Positions 41,698 to 51,752 are shown, counted from the first letter of the stretch. The stretch is DNA of 64,000 nt from Sphingomonadales bacterium (GCA_027490095.1 JAIXYT010000039.1:1-64000); one strand, 5' to 3'. The notes: generated from the letters alone by a model not told the origin. Made by a program: numbers and translations.

Positions 41698-42347
41698 GCA
41701 TCCCCCACGAAGGGGTTTGTCTGCCGCTCGCGGCCGAAGGTGCTGATGGGGCCATGGCCCGGCACGAAGGCGGTCTGGTTGCCGAGCGGCCAGAGGCGGG
41801 TGGTGATGGACTGCACCAGCTGCTGGAAATCGCCCTTCGGGAAATCGGTGCGGCCGACCGAGCCCTGGAACAGCACGTCGCCTACGATCGCGAGGTTCGA
41901 AGGCGCGTGGTGGAAAATCACATGGCCCGGCGTGTGGCCGGGGCAGTGATAGACATCCAGCGTGAGGTTGCCGACCGTCACCTCGTCGCCGTCGTGCAGC
42001 CAGCGGTCGGGCTCGAAACTGGTGGCGCCGGCGATGCCGTACTGGGCCCCCACGGTCGGGTTCATGTCGATCCAGAACTTGTCGTCCGGGTGGGGGCCTT
42101 CGATGGGCACGCCCAGCCGTTCGGCGAGCACGCCCGTGAGGCCGCAATGGTCGATGTGGCCGTGCGTCACCAGCAGCTTCTCGATCTGCACGCCGTTTTC
42201 GGCAGCGACCTTCAGCAGGTGATCGAGGTCTCCGCCCGGATCGGTGAAGGCGCCCTTCATCGTGGCGGTGCACCAGATGAGCGTGCAGTTCTGCTGGAGC
42301 GGCGTGACCGGCACGATCACGGCCTTCATCGGAGGATTGGCTGCCAT
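41688..42347 (-). CDS. Metallo-beta-lactamase-fold hydrolase (glyoxalase II-like, YcbL type)
   Basis: 219 residues: PVTPLQQNCTLIWC, the Zn motif VTHGHIDHCGLTGVL, CPGHTPGHVIFHH, AIVGDVLFQGSVGRTDFP and PGHGPISTFGRER, typical of single-domain glyoxalase II-like hydrolases that cleave S-lactoylglutathione or related thioesters. The start at 42345-42347 is chosen; an alternative ATG at 42327-42329 (MKAVIVPVTPL) would also give the full domain. It is divergent from the ABC transporter gene, with a 13-bp inverted repeat between or over the start sites. Confidence 0.9.
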   Translation of the reverse strand: MAANPPMKAVIVPVTPLQQNCTLIWCTATMKGAFTDPGGDLDHLLKVAAENGVQIEKLLVTHGHIDHCGLTGVLAERLGVPIEGPHPDDKFWIDMNPTVGAQYGIAGATSFEPDRWLHDGDEVTVGNLTLDVYHCPGHTPGHVIFHHAPSNLAIVGDVLFQGSVGRTDFPKGDFQQLVQSITTRLWPLGNQTAFVPGHGPISTFGRERQTNPFVGDAVL

Positions 42348-42354
42348 GTGGCCC

Positions 42355-42392
42355 CAGATGGCATTGCGGGCGGGCCCATGCAATGCCATCTG
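42355..42392. promoter_or_regulatory. Perfect 13-bp inverted repeat between divergent genes
   Basis: CAGATGGCATTGC (42355-42367) is repeated exactly as its complement (42380-42392) around a 12-bp GC-rich spacer. It lies between the hydrolase start (42347) and the ABC transporter start region, covering the upstream ATG choice of the latter (42383). It could be a dimeric regulator's operator for both genes or an RNA hairpin at the transporter start. Confidence 0.6.
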
Positions 42393-44251
42393 CTCAGGCG
42401 ATGAGCCCGCCCCATGGACATGCTGCCGACGGACCGCCGAAGGGCGACGCCGATTTCAAGACGCTGAAGCGCTTCCTGCCCTATCTGTGGCCGGCGGGCC
42501 GGCCTGCGCTGAAGGCGCGGGTGGTGGTGGCGCTGGTGCTGGTGCTGGTCGCCAAGGCGGTCCTGCTGGTGATGCCCTTTGCCTACAAGGGCGTGATCGA
42601 CCGGATGGCAGGCGCCTCGACGGGCAGCGACGCGGTGTGGGTGATCGTGGCGCTGGTGTGGGCCTATGCGGCCGCGCGGTTCGGGGCGGTGCTGTTCGAC
42701 AATGTGCGCAACGCCATCTTCGAGCGGGTGGGGCAGGAGGCGACGCGGGAGCTTGCGGTCGAGGTGTTCCGCCACCTCCACCAGCTGCCGCTGAAGTTCC
42801 ACCTGGAGCGCAAGACGGGCTCGCTGACGCGCACCATCGAGCGGGGGACGAAGAGCATCGACATGATGCTCTACCTGCTGCTGTTCAACCTGGCGCCGGT
42901 GTTCATCGAGCTGAGCGCGACGCTCGCCATTTTCGGCGCCAAGCTGGGCTTCGAGCTGGTGATCGCCACCATCGTGATGGTGGTCGCCTACAGCTGGTTC
43001 ACCTATGCCATCACCGTGTGGCGCACCGAGCTGAGGCGGCGCACGGTGGAACTGGACAACAGCGTTTCGGCGCGCGCGGTCGACAGCCTGCTGAATTACG
43101 AGACGGTCAAGTATTTCAACGCCGAGGGGCTGGAGAGCCGGCGCTATGAGCGTGCTGCCGGGCGCTTTGCCGAGGCCGCGATCAAGTCGGAGAGCTCGCT
43201 TGCCTGGCTGAACATCGGCCAGTCGCTGATCACCAACATCATGATGGGGGGCGCGATGGCCTTCACCGTCTGGGGCTGGAGCGAGGGGCGCTTCACGCCG
43301 GGCGACGTGGTGCTGGTGAACACGCTGCTCGCCCAGCTGTTCCGGCCGCTCGACATGCTGGGGATGGTCTACCGCGAGGTGAAGCAGGGCCTCATCGACA
43401 TGGAGGCGATGTTCCAGCTGCTGGACACGGCGCCGGGCATCGTCGATGCGCCAGGCGCGCCGGCGCTTAGCGTGACCGGCGGGCGGGTGCGGTTCGAGGA
43501 TGTGCGCTTTGCCTATGAGCCGCGGCGGCCGATCCTGAAGGGTGTGAGCTTCGAGGTGGCGCCGGGCACGCGGACCGCGATCGTGGGTCCGTCGGGCGCG
43601 GGCAAATCCACCATCGGGCGCATCCTGTTCCGCTTCTACGAGATATCGGGCGGGCGGGTGACGATCGACGGGCAGGACATAAGGCATGTCACGCAAGGGT
43701 CCCTGCGGGCGGCCATCGGGATCGTGCCGCAGGACACGGTGCTGTTCAACGACACGATCCGCTTCAACATCGGCTATGGGCGCGAGGGCGCGTCGGATGC
43801 GGAGATCGAGGCGGCGGCGAAGGCTGCGCGGATCCATGACTTCGTGAGCGCGCTGCCCGACGGGTACGACACGGTGGTCGGCGAACGCGGCCTCAAGCTG
43901 TCGGGCGGGGAGAAGCAGCGGGTCGCGATCGCGCGCACCCTGCTGAAGGACCCCCCTGTCTTGTTGCTGGACGAGGCGACGAGCGCGCTCGATTCCGCGA
44001 CCGAAGCCGGCATCCAGGATGCGCTGGAACTGGCCGAGCGGGGGCGTACCACGCTGGTGATCGCGCACCGGCTGTCGACCATCGTGGATGCAGACCAGAT
44101 CCTGGTGATGCAGGGCGGCGAGATTGTCGAGCGGGGGCGCCATGGCGAGCTGCTGGCGCAGGGCGGGCTCTATGCGGAGCTGTGGGCGATGCAGGCGGCT
44201 GAGGAGCCGGTCGCCGCGCCGGAGCAGGCAGGTCAGCCGGCGGCGGAATGA
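42383..44251 (+). CDS. ABC transporter, ATM1/HMT1-type half transporter (permease-ATPase fusion)
   Basis: 622 residues: six membrane helices in the first 320 residues, including HLERKTGSLTRTIERGTKSIDMMLYLLLFNLAP, then an ATPase with Walker A GPSGAGKST, signature LSGGEKQRVAIARTLL, Walker B PVLLLDEATSALD and the His switch IAHRLST. ATM1-like exporters move glutathione-bound Fe-S precursors or heavy-metal conjugates and confer metal tolerance. The start at 42383 is inside the right arm of the inverted repeat; ATG 42401 (MSPPHGH) would place the repeat upstream and is equally likely. Homodimer at the inner membrane expected. Confidence 0.92.
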   Translation: MPSAQAMSPPHGHAADGPPKGDADFKTLKRFLPYLWPAGRPALKARVVVALVLVLVAKAVLLVMPFAYKGVIDRMAGASTGSDAVWVIVALVWAYAAARFGAVLFDNVRNAIFERVGQEATRELAVEVFRHLHQLPLKFHLERKTGSLTRTIERGTKSIDMMLYLLLFNLAPVFIELSATLAIFGAKLGFELVIATIVMVVAYSWFTYAITVWRTELRRRTVELDNSVSARAVDSLLNYETVKYFNAEGLESRRYERAAGRFAEAAIKSESSLAWLNIGQSLITNIMMGGAMAFTVWGWSEGRFTPGDVVLVNTLLAQLFRPLDMLGMVYREVKQGLIDMEAMFQLLDTAPGIVDAPGAPALSVTGGRVRFEDVRFAYEPRRPILKGVSFEVAPGTRTAIVGPSGAGKSTIGRILFRFYEISGGRVTIDGQDIRHVTQGSLRAAIGIVPQDTVLFNDTIRFNIGYGREGASDAEIEAAAKAARIHDFVSALPDGYDTVVGERGLKLSGGEKQRVAIARTLLKDPPVLLLDEATSALDSATEAGIQDALELAERGRTTLVIAHRLSTIVDADQILVMQGGEIVERGRHGELLAQGGLYAELWAMQAAEEPVAAPEQAGQPAAE

Positions 44252-44358
44252 TCGGCCGCGGGCCGGCTGTTGCTGCTGTAGGCGGCCGAGACGGCTGCAA
44301 AGCCACCGACGAATCCGATTGCGATTGCAATCAGCAATATGCGCATGCGCGACATCAT
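44233..44358 (-). CDS. Possible small single-helix membrane protein
   Basis: 41 codons: MMSRMRILLIAIAIGFVGGFAAVSAAYSSNSRPAADHSAAG. One hydrophobic helix with a basic N-terminus and polar tail, like many small membrane or export-signal peptides. Its 3-prime end overlaps the stop of the ABC transporter gene in antisense by 19 bp. There is only a weak GGA upstream of the ATG pair. It may be a real small protein or chance. Confidence 0.35.
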   Translation of the reverse strand: MMSRMRILLIAIAIGFVGGFAAVSAAYSSNSRPAADHSAAG

Positions 44359-44514
44359 CAAGTCCACGTGTCCGATCCCTGGTCGGATCCGACGCTCCCC
44401 AACCGAGCGGCATGATCCCGGATCTCTCCTGACGGCTGGGCCCGTGGCCCCCAAGTAAACAAGTGTTACGGCAGGTTTCCGGGCAGCTTCAGGCCCGGGG
44501 GCCTGCGGAAAATC

Positions 44515-45285
44515 CTAGGGCGCCACCGTTGCGCTGATCGGCCCCTCGGCACGGCCGTGGACGAACTGGTCGACATGGGGGTCGCCGCTGTCATCGAGCG
44601 CGGAGACGGGGCCTTCCCAGTGGATGCGGCCGGCGTGGATCATCGCCACGCGGTCGGCGATGTGGCGGGCGGATGCCATGTCGTGGGTGATGGTGATGGC
44701 GGTTGCGCCGAGGGCCGTCACCTGCTGGCGGATCAGCGCATTGATGGTGTCGGCGCGGATGGGATCGAGACCGGTGGTGGGCTCGTCGAAGAACAGGATT
44801 TCCGGGCCGGCAGCGATGGCGCGGGCGAGCGCGACGCGCTTCTGCATGCCGCCCGACAGTTCCGAGGGGCGCAGGTCGGCGACGCGCGGCTCGAGGCCGA
44901 CCTTCGCCAGCACCTCGACGGCAAGCGCGTGCATCTGTTGCCCGCCGCCGAGCTTCCCCTGCGTCAGCGCGAAGGTGACATTGCGCCAGACGGGAAGGGA
45001 ATCAAACAGCGCGCCGCCCTGGAACAGCATGCCGAAATGGGCACGGGCGTCGGCAAGGGCCCGGCCGCGCAAGCCGACGAGTTCCTGCCCGTCGAGGCGG
45101 ATCGACCCTTCATCGGGCCGGATGATGCCCAGGATGCACTTCAGCAGGACCGACTTGCCGGTGCCCGAGCCGCCGATGACGACGAGGCTTTCGCCAACGG
45201 CAACGTCGAGGTCGATTCCGTCGAGCACCTGCTTTGCGCCGAAGGCCTTCTTGAGGCCGCGGATGCGGAGGCGGGGCTCGCTCAT
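44515..45285 (-). CDS. MlaF-like ABC ATPase (lipid asymmetry)
   Basis: 256 residues: Walker A VVIGGSGTGKSVLLKCILGI, Q-loop LFQGGALFDSLPVWRNV, signature LSGGMQKRVALARAI, Walker B ILFFDEPTTGLDPI and THDM. The QGGALFDSLPVWRN stretch is characteristic of the Mla/Ttg2 ATPases. It powers phospholipid movement between inner and outer membrane with MlaE. ATG 45283-45285 overlaps the MlaE stop. No mlaD (MCE domain) gene follows within the window, which is unusual for a complete system. Confidence 0.9.
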   Translation of the reverse strand: MSEPRLRIRGLKKAFGAKQVLDGIDLDVAVGESLVVIGGSGTGKSVLLKCILGIIRPDEGSIRLDGQELVGLRGRALADARAHFGMLFQGGALFDSLPVWRNVTFALTQGKLGGGQQMHALAVEVLAKVGLEPRVADLRPSELSGGMQKRVALARAIAAGPEILFFDEPTTGLDPIRADTINALIRQQVTALGATAITITHDMASARHIADRVAMIHAGRIHWEGPVSALDDSGDPHVDQFVHGRAEGPISATVAP

Positions 45286-46076
45286 GCGCCGAACACCAGC
45301 ACGGTGATGGCGAGGTTGAACAGCAGGATCAGGATGAAGGCGGAGACGACGGCGTTGGTGGTGGCGCGGCCGACGCCGGCTGCCCCTCCGCCCGAGCGGA
45401 AGCCGTGGTAGCAGCCGGCGAGCGCAAGGCAGAAGCCGAAGACGGCGGCCTTCACCAGGCTGGAGACGATGTCGTCGGATTCGAGGTAGCGGCGGGTGGT
45501 TGCGAGATAGGCCGCGCCGTTGAAGCCGAGGCGGCCGACGGAGAGCGCATAGCCGCCGAGCACGCCGATGATGTTGGCGACCAGCACCAGGATGGGGAGC
45601 ATCAGGGTGGAGGCGACGAGCCGCGGGGCGATCAGGTAGGACCAGGGATCGGTGCGCAGCGTGACCATGGCATCGAGCTGTTCGGTGACGCGCATGGTGG
45701 CGAGTTCGGCGGCGATCGCGGAGGAGACGCGGCCGGCGACCATGAGGCCGGCGAGCACCGGGCCGAGTTCGCGCACGATCGCGATGACGGTGACGGCGGG
45801 AACCGTGCTTTCGGCCGAGAAGCGCTGGCCGCCGACATAGATCTGCTGGGCGAGCGCGGCGCCGGTGAAGAGGGCGGTGAGGCCGACGACGGGGAGCGAG
45901 AACCAGCCGATGAGGCCCATCTGCTCGAGAAGGCGCGCCGGGTACCAGGGCGGGGTGAGGGCTGCGCGGACGCCGGTGAGGGCGAAGATGGCAAGCCGCC
46001 CGATGCCGGCGAGCATCCCGAGGGCGAAGGCGCCCAGCGCGATCAGCGGGCGAAGGAGGAAATCGGCGACGGCCAT
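45282..46076 (-). CDS. MlaE-like ABC transporter permease
   Basis: 264 residues of the MlaE family: LIGWFSLPVVGLTALFTGAALAQQIY, VTVIAIVRELGPVLAGLMVAGRVSSAIAAELATMRVTEQLDAMVTLRTDPWSYLIAPRLVASTLMLPILVLVANIIGVLGGY and C-terminal helices ending ILILLFNLAITVLVFGA. The EQLDAM motif contacts the ATPase. It forms the membrane part of the lipid transporter with the downstream MlaF-like ATPase (ATGA overlap). 46 bp separate it from the phosphatase gene upstream. Confidence 0.93.
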   Translation of the reverse strand: MAVADFLLRPLIALGAFALGMLAGIGRLAIFALTGVRAALTPPWYPARLLEQMGLIGWFSLPVVGLTALFTGAALAQQIYVGGQRFSAESTVPAVTVIAIVRELGPVLAGLMVAGRVSSAIAAELATMRVTEQLDAMVTLRTDPWSYLIAPRLVASTLMLPILVLVANIIGVLGGYALSVGRLGFNGAAYLATTRRYLESDDIVSSLVKAAVFGFCLALAGCYHGFRSGGGAAGVGRATTNAVVSAFILILLFNLAITVLVFGA

Positions 46077-46122
46077 GCGTGGGGGCTGGTAGCGGGGATG
46101 GGCCGCCGTGGGCAACCCCCGC

Positions 46123-46659
46123 CTAGTCGTCGGGCCCGAGAGCGGGATCGAGATCCCGCGGGCGGACGAAGCGCACGAGTTTCGCGCCGCCTTCGGGAAG
46201 CTCGGCCCAGTGGTCGATGCCGATCGCGATGCTGGCGAAGGTGGCTGTGGGGTATTTGAGCTCGGCTTCGCGGCGAAGGGGCGAGGTGTCGCCTTCGGTG
46301 GCGATGAGCAGAAGGTCCTCGAGGCCCGGGTTGTGGCCGATGACCAGCAGGTCGGCGACCGCATCCGGGCATTCGCGCACGATGTCGAACAGCGAGGCGG
46401 CGGACGCCATGTAGATGCGCTTGTCGGGCTCGACGGGAAGGCGCTGGCCGAGGCCGGCTTCGATGCCCTCGATGGTCTGGCGGATGCGGAGTGCAGGCGA
46501 AGCAAGGATGCGATCGAAGTGGAGGCGCTCGGCGAGCAGCCATTCGCCCATGCGGCGCGCGGCGCGGTGGCCGCGGCCGTTCAGCGGTCGGTCGAAATCG
46601 CGTTCGACGGGATCATCCCAGCTCGACTTGGCGTGGCGCAACAGGTGCAGATTCTTCAT
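46123..46659 (-). CDS. SixA-like histidine phosphatase
   Basis: 178 residues: [41 protein letters not shown] with the RHG-type phosphohistidine motif LRHAKS, DRILASPALRIRQTIEGI and VIGHNPGLEDLLLIA with the second catalytic His. SixA removes phosphate from His residues of phosphotransfer proteins. The ATG (46657-46659) overlaps the DinG stop, so it is coupled to the helicase gene. The target is unknown here. Confidence 0.92.
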   Translation of the reverse strand: MKNLHLLRHAKSSWDDPVERDFDRPLNGRGHRAARRMGEWLLAERLHFDRILASPALRIRQTIEGIEAGLGQRLPVEPDKRIYMASAASLFDIVRECPDAVADLLVIGHNPGLEDLLLIATEGDTSPLRREAELKYPTATFASIAIGIDHWAELPEGGAKLVRFVRPRDLDPALGPDD

Positions 46660-49382
46660 GCGGGGTCGACGGCTCCCATCCCTGGGCGCTGTCCTAGTGG
46701 CCCGGATGGAGCCGCACAATCCCTGCGCAGGAAGTCGCGGATGCGCGCCGACGCGATGTCGAGGGGGACGCGTTCGATGGGCACCTCTGCCGGGAAGGCA
46801 GTGAGGAGGCGCGAGGGGACGGCGGCGCCCAGCAGCACGAAGGCGCCGCGGTCGCTGCCCGCGCGGATCAGGCGGCCGAAGGCCTGGGCGAGGCGGTGGC
46901 GGACGGCCATGTCCTCGTGCGCGGCGCCCCCGAAGGCGGCGCGGCGGGCGGCGTTCAGGATGGTGGGGCGCGACCAGGGGACGCCTTCGAAGACGATGAG
47001 GCGCAGCGCGTCGCCGGGCACATCGACTCCGTCGCGCAGCGCGTCGGTGCCAAAGAGGGTGGCGTGGGCATCGGCGCGGAACAGGTCGACGAGGGTGCCG
47101 GTGTCGACTGCGTCGACATGCTGGGCCAAGAGCGGCAGGCCGGCGCGGGCCATGCGGTCTGCCAGGCGGGCGTGGACGGCGCGCAGGCGGGCGATGGCGG
47201 TGAAGAGGCCGAGCGTGCCGCCGCCCGCCGCTTCGATGAGAGCGTGATAGGCGTGGGCGAGGCTTGCGGTGTTGCCCCGCTCGACATCGGTGACGATGAA
47301 GACGCGGGCCTGGGCGGCGTAATCGAAGGGGCTGGGCAAGCGGATGATGTGCGGCGCGACGGCGAGCCAGGGCGCGCCGGCGGAGGCCTCCGGCGGGTCG
47401 CCCAGCGTGGCCGAGGTGACCAGCACGCCATGGGCCGGGGTGAGGACGGCCTGCCCGAGGGGTTTCAATGGGTCGAGCCAGTGGCGCCAGATGCCGCAGT
47501 CGAGCTCGCGGCCCTCGGCGCGGACGAGGGCGAACCAGTCGACGAAGTCGGCCTCTGCCTCGCCGGTGACGCGGGCAAGCAGGCGCTGCCAGGCGCCCAC
47601 GAGGTCGAGCCGGAGCTGGAGGCCCTCGGCAGCCGCCGCGAGGCGGGCGATGCCGGGCTGGTCGAGCCACTCGGGTTTTTCCTCGGCGAGGGTGGCGAGG
47701 CGCATGCGGAGCTGGATCATGGCGCGGGCAAGGCGGGAGAGGCTGGCGGCGGCGGCATCGACGGCTTCGGGGAGGCCGGGCGTGAGGGCCGCGATCTCGG
47801 TTTCGAGGCTGTAGCCGCGCTCCTCGTCGGTGGCGCGGGTGAGGACGTGGGTGCGCACGGCGGCGACGAGGGATTCGATGGGGCCCTCGGGTTCGCCTGC
47901 GCCGATGCGGCTGAGCCAGTCGGCGCCGGGGAGTTCACGCGCGAGGTGGAGCACCTCTTCCAGCGCGGTGCCGCCTTCGCCGTCGTAGCTGGTGACGTCG
48001 AGCAGGCGGGCGGCGAGGCCCCTGCGGCGGCCCGAGCGGCGGCCCGGGCGGTCGGGGCCCAGCAGCCAGCGGCGGAGCTCGATCGCCTCGCCGCCCGAGA
48101 GCGCGACCGAGAAGGCACTGTCGGCGGCGGCGTGGAGGTGGTGGCCTTCGTCGAAGACGATGCGGGTGAGGCCCTGGCCTTCGCTGCGGGCGCGGACGGC
48201 GTTGGCCATGACGAGGGCGTGGTTGGCGATGACGAGGCTCGCCTTCTGGCCCTCGCGAACCGACTTTTCGATGAAGCAGCGGCGATAATGGGGGCAGGCC
48301 GAGCGGATGCATTCGCCGCGCCTGTCGGTCAGCGCCGGCAGCGCGGTTCCGCGGCGGAACAGGCCCGGGAGCCATCCGGGGAGGTCGCCGCCCACCATGT
48401 CGCCGTCGGCGGAAAAGCGCGCCCAGCGGGCGACCAGTTCGGCGAAGATCGCGGGGCGGCCGGCAAACGCGCCCTGCATCGCGTCCTCGAGGTTGAGGAG
48501 GCAGAGATAGTTCTCGCGCCCCTTGCGGACGACCACCCGGCCGGATTCGACGAGGCCGGGCAGGCTGCGGCGGGTTTCGGCCTTCAGCTGGCGTTGCAGG
48601 GCGCGGGTGTAGGTGGAGAGCCAGACCTGCTCGCCGGTCTCAGTGGCGTGCAGGCTGGCGGGGGCGAGATAGCCGAGCGTCTTGCCGATTCCGGTGCCGG
48701 CCTCGGCGATTGCGAGGTTGGGGCCGTCGCGGGCTTCGCGGGGCTGGAAGGCGTGGAGGGCGGCCGTGGCATAGGCCTTCTGCCCTTCGCGCGGCTCGCG
48801 CCTGTCGCCGGCGAGGCGCTGGAGCGTGTCGAGAACCTCGGCCTCCGAATGTGTGCGGACGAGCGGGGGGAGGCGGGGGGGCGCGTCGGTCCATTCGGGG
48901 AGCGCCGTGAAGAGGTCGGCGGCCGCGGGTGTCGCGCCCATGGCTTCGCCGACCGCATGCGCCCAGAGCCAGCCGCGGCGGTGGAGGCGTTCGAGGCTTT
49001 CGCGCGCGCCGGGGCGGTGGGGCCAGTTGCGGTCTGACAGCTTTTCCAGAAGCGCAGCTGCGGCCTGCTGGAGAAAGGCGGCCTCGTCCTGGTCGCGCAG
49101 CGGGGGTTCGAGGCCGAGACTGTCGGCGAGGCCGCGCGCGGAGGGGACGAGGAAGGTGGCGGGCGAGACGAAGGCGTGGAGTTCGAGGAGATCGAGCCCG
49201 GAGATGTCGGCGAGGCCGAGGCGGTTGCCGACCATGGGGGCGTTGAGCAGCAGATGGGGCGTGTCGGCGAGGCGACGGACGGCTTCGGCGCGGGAAATGG
49301 CGCCGGTTCCGCCGCCGGCAGAGGCGCGCCACAAGCCGGCATGACTTGCGACGAGAGCCGGATATGGCAAAGGGGCGACCAT
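46656..49382 (-). CDS. DinG-family ATP-dependent DNA helicase
   Basis: 908 residues. An N-terminal RNase-H-like part ([36 protein letters not shown]) precedes a superfamily 2 XPD-like helicase: Walker [20 protein letters not shown], four-Cys Fe-S region ([21 protein letters not shown]), DEAH-type FDEGHHLH, and late motifs [33 protein letters not shown] and [19 protein letters not shown]. It unwinds DNA, probably in repair or R-loop removal. The start ATG (49380-49382) overlaps the divergent lysK ATG (49381-49383) by two bases. Neither gene has a non-coding upstream region. Confidence 0.93.
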   Translation of the reverse strand: MVAPLPYPALVASHAGLWRASAGGGTGAISRAEAVRRLADTPHLLLNAPMVGNRLGLADISGLDLLELHAFVSPATFLVPSARGLADSLGLEPPLRDQDEAAFLQQAAAALLEKLSDRNWPHRPGARESLERLHRRGWLWAHAVGEAMGATPAAADLFTALPEWTDAPPRLPPLVRTHSEAEVLDTLQRLAGDRREPREGQKAYATAALHAFQPREARDGPNLAIAEAGTGIGKTLGYLAPASLHATETGEQVWLSTYTRALQRQLKAETRRSLPGLVESGRVVVRKGRENYLCLLNLEDAMQGAFAGRPAIFAELVARWARFSADGDMVGGDLPGWLPGLFRRGTALPALTDRRGECIRSACPHYRRCFIEKSVREGQKASLVIANHALVMANAVRARSEGQGLTRIVFDEGHHLHAAADSAFSVALSGGEAIELRRWLLGPDRPGRRSGRRRGLAARLLDVTSYDGEGGTALEEVLHLARELPGADWLSRIGAGEPEGPIESLVAAVRTHVLTRATDEERGYSLETEIAALTPGLPEAVDAAAASLSRLARAMIQLRMRLATLAEEKPEWLDQPGIARLAAAAEGLQLRLDLVGAWQRLLARVTGEAEADFVDWFALVRAEGRELDCGIWRHWLDPLKPLGQAVLTPAHGVLVTSATLGDPPEASAGAPWLAVAPHIIRLPSPFDYAAQARVFIVTDVERGNTASLAHAYHALIEAAGGGTLGLFTAIARLRAVHARLADRMARAGLPLLAQHVDAVDTGTLVDLFRADAHATLFGTDALRDGVDVPGDALRLIVFEGVPWSRPTILNAARRAAFGGAAHEDMAVRHRLAQAFGRLIRAGSDRGAFVLLGAAVPSRLLTAFPAEVPIERVPLDIASARIRDFLRRDCAAPSGPLGQRPGMGAVDPA

Positions 49383-50997
49383 GTTCACCGGACTCGACAG
49401 CCTTTCGCCCGCACAGTTGGAAGCCTTGGCCGCGGAAGCGCGGGTGAGCAAGGCCTGGCCGTTCGAGGAAGCGCGCAAAGTGGTCGCGCGCTATGCGGAT
49501 GGTTTCCCGGCAGGCGGCGTGGTGTTCGAGACGGGCTATGGCCCCTCGGGCCTGCCGCACATCGGCACCTTCGGCGAGGTGGTGCGCACGACAATGGTGC
49601 GGCGCGCCTTCGAGCTGCTGTGCCCGGGCGTGAAGACCCGGCTGATCGCCTTTTCGGACGACATGGACGGGATGCGGAAAGTTCCGCCGCACCTGCCGAA
49701 CCAGGAGCTGCTGAAGGCCAACCTTGACCTGCCGCTGACCCGGGTGCCCGACCCGTTCGGGACGCACGAGAGCTTCGGCCACCACAACAATGCGCGGCTG
49801 CGCGCCTTCCTGGACAGCTTCGGCTTCGATTACGAGTTCCTGAGCTCGACCGACTGCTACCGCTCGGGCCGGTTCGACGCGACGCTGCGGCTGGTGCTGG
49901 AGCGCTACGATGCGATCATGGCCGTGATGCTGCCGACGCTCGGGGCCGAGCGGCAGGCGACCTATTCGCCGTTCCTTCCCGTCTGCCCGCGTGACGGCAA
50001 GGTTCTGCAGGTGCCGCTGACGGCGCGGGACGTGGCGGCCGGGACCGTGAGCTATGCCGACCCGGCAACGGGGGAAACGGTGACGGTTCCGGTGACGGGC
50101 GGCCACTGCAAGCTGCAGTGGAAGGTCGACTGGGCGATGCGCTGGGTGGCGCTGGGCGTGGATTACGAGATGGCGGGCAAGGACCTGATCGACAGCGTGA
50201 AACTGTCGAGCCAGATCACCCGCATCCTGGGCGCAAGGCCGCCGGAGGGCTTCAATTACGAGCTGTTCCTGGACGGCGAAGGCGCCAAGATCTCGAAGAC
50301 CAAGGGCAATGGGCTGACCATCGAGGAGTGGTTGCGCTATGCGCCGCCGGAGAGCCTTGCCTTCTACATGTTCCAGCAGCCCCGCGCGGCGAAGAAGCTG
50401 TACCTGGGGGTGATCCCCAAGGCGATGGACGAGTATTTCCAGTTCGTGGCCGCCTACCCCACGCAGGCGCCGAAAGAGCAACTGGGCAACCCGAGCTTCC
50501 ACGTGCACGGCGGGCCTCCGCCAGCTTACGCGCCGCCGGTGAGTTTCGCGCTGCTGCTGAACCTGGTGGCGGTGTCGGGGGCGACCGATGCGGCGATGCT
50601 GGGCGCTTACCTGAAGCGCTATGCGCCGCAGTGCGAGCCGGAGGCCGACCCCCGGCTGAAGGCGCTGATCGACGCGGCAATCGCCTTCCACGCCGACCAT
50701 GTGGCCCCCACGCTGAAGCGGCGGGCGCCCGATGCGCGGGAGCGGACGGCGCTGGCCGAGCTGGAGGCCTGGCTGGGGGCGAACCCGGCGGCGGACGCGG
50801 AAGCGATCCAGTTCGAGGTGTACGAGATCGGCAAGCGGCACGGCTTCGAGCCGCTGCGGGCCTGGTTCCAGGCGCTCTACGAGGTGCTGCTCGGTTCGTC
50901 GCAAGGCCCTCGCATGGGGACCTTCTTTGCGCTCTATGGGGTGGAGAACAGCCGCCGGCTGATCGGGTCTGCGCTGGGAGAGGGAGTGGGCGTGTGA
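49381..50997 (+). CDS. lysK: Class I lysyl-tRNA synthetase
   Basis: 538 residues. Class I markers: HIGH-type [17 protein letters not shown] around residue 60 and KMSKS-type AKISKTKGN (KISK at 303-306). Other family stretches: [17 protein letters not shown] and [17 protein letters not shown]. It charges tRNA-Lys; alphaproteobacteria typically use this archaeal-type class I enzyme in place of class II LysS. AAAGGGG precedes the ATG. Its promoter must lie inside dinG because the start codons overlap. The TPR gene follows with overlapping codons. Confidence 0.96.
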   Translation: MFTGLDSLSPAQLEALAAEARVSKAWPFEEARKVVARYADGFPAGGVVFETGYGPSGLPHIGTFGEVVRTTMVRRAFELLCPGVKTRLIAFSDDMDGMRKVPPHLPNQELLKANLDLPLTRVPDPFGTHESFGHHNNARLRAFLDSFGFDYEFLSSTDCYRSGRFDATLRLVLERYDAIMAVMLPTLGAERQATYSPFLPVCPRDGKVLQVPLTARDVAAGTVSYADPATGETVTVPVTGGHCKLQWKVDWAMRWVALGVDYEMAGKDLIDSVKLSSQITRILGARPPEGFNYELFLDGEGAKISKTKGNGLTIEEWLRYAPPESLAFYMFQQPRAAKKLYLGVIPKAMDEYFQFVAAYPTQAPKEQLGNPSFHVHGGPPPAYAPPVSFALLLNLVAVSGATDAAMLGAYLKRYAPQCEPEADPRLKALIDAAIAFHADHVAPTLKRRAPDARERTALAELEAWLGANPAADAEAIQFEVYEIGKRHGFEPLRAWFQALYEVLLGSSQGPRMGTFFALYGVENSRRLIGSALGEGVGV

Positions 50998-51752
50998 AGC
51001 ACCTGGTGGCTGTGGCGTTGCTTCTGGCGGCTGTGCCGTCGTTCGCGAGTGTGGCGACGGACGCCTTCCAGGCGGGGCGCTTTGCCGAGGCCCTGAGCGC
51101 CGGGCGCAAGGAGAACAGCGCGGCGGGGCTGGTTGCGGCCGGACGGGCGGGATCGACCATCGCGGCCTTCCAGACGACCGACCGCAAGAAGGCGCGCGAC
51201 CTGCTGCTGGCAGCCGAACGGGATTTCGACGCGGCGCTGGCGCTGCAGCCCGGAAACCCGGAGGCGCTGCTGCAGAAGGCGATCGCGATCGGCTATCGGG
51301 CGAAGCTGGAGAACAACATCGGGCTGGCGAAACAGGCACGGAAGAATTTCGAGGCGCTGCTGGCGAAGCGTCCGAACGATGCGCTGGTGCTGGGAGCACT
51401 GGGCGGCTGGCACGGCGAATCGATCGCGACGCTGGGCAAGTTCATCGCGGGCACCGCGCTCGGCGCCAATGCCAAGGACGGGCAGCGCTATTACGACAAG
51501 GCGGTCGCCAGCCCAGGGGCCGATCCTGTCGTGACCGTCTTCTATGCGACCACGCTTCTGAACCTGTCGGCCGACAATGCGCCCAAGGCCAAGGCCCTGC
51601 TGCAACGCGCCGTGAAGGCTCAGCCGGGCGACGAGTTCGAGCGGCTGATGGTGCAGAACGGCCGGGCGATCCTCGCGCCGCTGGAGAAGGGCGATGTGGC
51701 AGCGGCCCAGGCGACCGCCAAGCGGCTCGGCCCGCTGGGGACGCTGCGCTAG
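50994..51752 (+). CDS. Secreted TPR-repeat protein
   Basis: 252 residues beginning [28 protein letters not shown], a Sec signal, followed by helical repeats ([91 protein letters not shown]). The start is GTG 50994, overlapping the lysK stop codon region. A periplasmic scaffold role is likely; no partner is evident. It is followed by a hairpin-rich 336-bp spacer. Confidence 0.85.
   Translation: MKHLVAVALLLAAVPSFASVATDAFQAGRFAEALSAGRKENSAAGLVAAGRAGSTIAAFQTTDRKKARDLLLAAERDFDAALALQPGNPEALLQKAIAIGYRAKLENNIGLAKQARKNFEALLAKRPNDALVLGALGGWHGESIATLGKFIAGTALGANAKDGQRYYDKAVASPGADPVVTVFYATTLLNLSADNAPKAKALLQRAVKAQPGDEFERLMVQNGRAILAPLEKGDVAAAQATAKRLGPLGTLR

Noticed and set aside
30065-41704. CRISPR-like repeats (28-bp at 30065 and 29-bp at 41640)
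   Set aside because: Units are directly adjacent with no spacers, only two copies each, and no cas genes are present.
46896-49037. Long + strand open frame opposite dinG
   Set aside because: Glu/Gly/Ala-rich shadow of the helicase gene, no motifs.
44360-50510. Further parS candidates around CACGTG at about 44365 and 50499
   Set aside because: Only the central hexamer matches; the flanking palindrome is absent.
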